NCBI GenBank assembly: GCA_903930805.1
Contig: CAIYZZ010000143.1
Span: 1-7,089, forward strand
Reading direction: 5' to 3'
Source: an uncultured Rhodocyclaceae bacterium
Lineage (GTDB): Bacteria; Pseudomonadota; Gammaproteobacteria; Burkholderiales; Rhodocyclaceae
DNA: 7,089 bases
Numbering within the stretch: position 1 is the stretch's first letter; each line of letters starts with the position of its first letter. The notes under the pieces were generated by a model. The model was not told the DNA's origin and searched no databases. It was given only the letters and a program-made list of their open reading frames with translations. Both the position numbers and the translations under genes were made by a program. Shown here in pieces: positions 5,754-7,089 of this stretch.

Positions 5754-7089
5754 CACCGGGTTGGGTTTGTTCGGATCGAGACCATATTTCGCAATCGCTG
5801 CGGCGACCGTTTTCTGCTCGATGGCACCGTCGTCGGCCAGCGCCGACAACGCGGCCAGCGTGATCCAGCGGCGATCGACCTCGAAGAAATGGCGCAGCTT
5901 CTCGCGCGTGTCGGAGCGACCGAAACCATCCGTCCCCAATACCGTGTAGCGCCGCCCACCTTCGGTGATGAAGGGGCGAATCTGCTCGGCGTAAAGACGC
6001 ACGTAGTCGGTCGCAGCCACGATCGGGCCACGCGTGTCAGCCAGCAGGGATTTGGCCTGACAGGCCGAGCGCGGTTCATCCGGGTGCAGCAGGTGGAAGC
6101 GCGTGCAGTTGTGGCCATCGCGTGCCAGCTCGTTGAAGCTCGTGCAGCTCCAGAGATCGGATGTCACGTTCCAGTCATCCTTCAGCAGGTCGGCGGCGGC
6201 AATCACCTCGCGGAAGATCGTGCCAGAACCGAGCAGCTGCACGCGCGGGCCGTTGCTGTTCGGCCCTTTGCGGAACTGGTACATGCCTTTGAGGATGTCC
6301 TGCGCTGAACCCTCGGGCATGACAGGATGTTCGTAGTTCTCGTTCATCACCGTCAGGTAATAGAACACGTCCTCCTGCTCGGCCACCATGCGGCGCAGGC
6401 CATCCTGCACGATTACCGCAAGTTCGTAACCGAAAGTTGGGTCGTAGGAAACACAGTTGGGAATCGTCGATGAGAGGATGTGCGAGTGTCCATCCTCGTG
6501 CTGCAAGCCTTCGCCGTTCAGTGTGGTCCGACCGGCGGTGCCGCCGACGAGAAAGCCGCGCGCGCGCGAATCACCCGCCGCCCAGCACAGATCCATGGTG
6601 CGCTGCAGGCCGAACATCGAATAGAAGATGTAGACCGGAATCATCTGCACGCCGTGCGTCGAATAGCTCGTCGCCGCCGCGATCCAGTCGGCCATTGCGC
6701 CGGCCTCGTTGATGCCTTCCTGCAGGATCTGGCCGTCCTTCGATTCCTTGTAGAACATCAGCTGGTCGGCATCCTGCGGCACGTAGGTCTGGCCTTGCTG
6801 GTTCCAGATGCCGATCTGGCGGAACAACCCTTCCATACCGAAAGTGCGCGATTCATCGGGCACGATCGGCACGACGCGCTTGCCGATCAACTTGTCCTTC
6901 AGCATGACGTTGAGGATGCGCACGAAGGCCATCGTCGTCGAATATTCGCGGCCCTCGCCGCTGGCCTTGAGCAAGGCATCGAAGGATGTCAGTGGCGGCA
7001 CCGGCAAAGGCTCGACGGCACGGCGGCGTTGCGGCAGGTAGCCACCCAGCGCCAGCCGGTGGCTGCGCAGGTACTCAAGCTCTGGCGAC
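5745..7089 (-). CDS. aceE: Pyruvate dehydrogenase E1 component, homodimeric type (C-terminal half; 5' end outside window)
   Basis: E1 is the thiamine-diphosphate enzyme that decarboxylates pyruvate and reductively acetylates the lipoyl groups of E2. The visible part is 447 residues, roughly half of the 885-900 usual for this family. The frame is open to the window edge, reading 'ELEYLRSHRLALGGYLP' before the first possible internal start, so the gene begins upstream. The pyrimidine-binding domain is recognisable from 'YVPQDADQLMFYKES' and 'GQILQEGINEAGA'. The Glu of NEAGA (codon 6707-6705) matches the catalytic cofactor-activating Glu571 of E. coli AceE. 'DLCWAAGDSRARGF' and 'TTLNGEGLQHEDGHSH' follow, the latter with the conserved active-site histidines. 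The C-terminal domain ends in 'VLGTDGFGRSDTREKLRHFF' and a short tail. The N-terminal cofactor-diphosphate domain is outside the window. No frameshift or lost motif is visible. The gene is first in a tight operon with aceF and lpdA. Confidence 0.97.
   Translation of the reverse strand, partial: SPELEYLRSHRLALGGYLPQRRRAVEPLPVPPLTSFDALLKASGEGREYSTTMAFVRILNVMLKDKLIGKRVVPIVPDESRTFGMEGLFRQIGIWNQQGQTYVPQDADQLMFYKESKDGQILQEGINEAGAMADWIAAATSYSTHGVQMIPVYIFYSMFGLQRTMDLCWAAGDSRARGFLVGGTAGRTTLNGEGLQHEDGHSHILSSTIPNCVSYDPTFGYELAVIVQDGLRRMVAEQEDVFYYLTVMNENYEHPVMPEGSAQDILKGMYQFRKGPNSNGPRVQLLGSGTIFREVIAAADLLKDDWNVTSDLWSCTSFNELARDGHNCTRFHLLHPDEPRSACQAKSLLADTRGPIVAATDYVRLYAEQIRPFITEGGRRYTVLGTDGFGRSDTREKLRHFFEVDRRWITLAALSALADDGAIEQKTVAAAIAKYGLDPNKPNPVKV

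Noticed and set aside
6550..6571. An alternating CG run in aceE, considered as a Z-DNA-prone or regulatory site.
   Set aside because: It encodes the conserved 'DSRARGF' stretch of AceE with GC-rich codons and is explained by coding.

Overview
This window reads as chromosomal DNA of a Gram-negative proteobacterium, most likely a betaproteobacterium. The pointers are the order aceE-aceF-lpd, a homodimeric-type pyruvate dehydrogenase E1, a dihydrolipoyl dehydrogenase that carries its own N-terminal lipoyl domain (known from Neisseria and Ralstonia-type organisms), moderately high GC, and an outer-membrane two-partner secretion pair. A Rhodocyclaceae-like source would fit, but that is a guess from gene style, not a database match. 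All five genes lie on the minus strand, so transcription runs from high to low coordinates.

Region 1 (about 7089 to 2597) is the pyruvate dehydrogenase operon. It holds the C-terminal half of aceE (5' end outside the window), then aceF (E2, one lipoyl domain), then lpd (E3 with a lipoyl domain fused in front). The genes are packed tightly. aceE and aceF are 2 bases apart if aceF starts at its ATG; aceF and lpd share an ATGA overlap. The enzymes form one complex: E1 decarboxylates pyruvate, E2 transfers the acetyl group to CoA, and E3 reoxidises the lipoamide with NAD+. The lipoyl-domain DNA of aceF and lpd forms a direct repeat of about 87% identity.

Region 2 (2596 to 2543) is a 54-base gap with no convincing terminator or promoter.

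Region 3 (2542 to 1) is a two-partner secretion locus: a TpsB outer-membrane transporter (FhaC/ShlB type, two POTRA domains and a barrel), followed by the N-terminal 308 codons of a TpsA exoprotein (filamentous haemagglutinin type). The TpsA gene has no ATG start. It appears to begin at a TTG that overlaps the TpsB stop codon (TTGA) behind a good ribosome binding site, so the two are probably translationally coupled. TpsA should be exported by Sec, recognised through its TPS domain by the POTRA domains of TpsB, and threaded to the cell surface.

There is no gene-free stretch above 300 bases, and I see no RNA gene, insertion sequence, CRISPR array or phage signal. I did not find a clearly undescribed system. 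The points most worth a second look are the placement of a surface-adhesin secretion pair directly behind a housekeeping operon, the TTGA coupling, and the homogenised lipoyl repeats.
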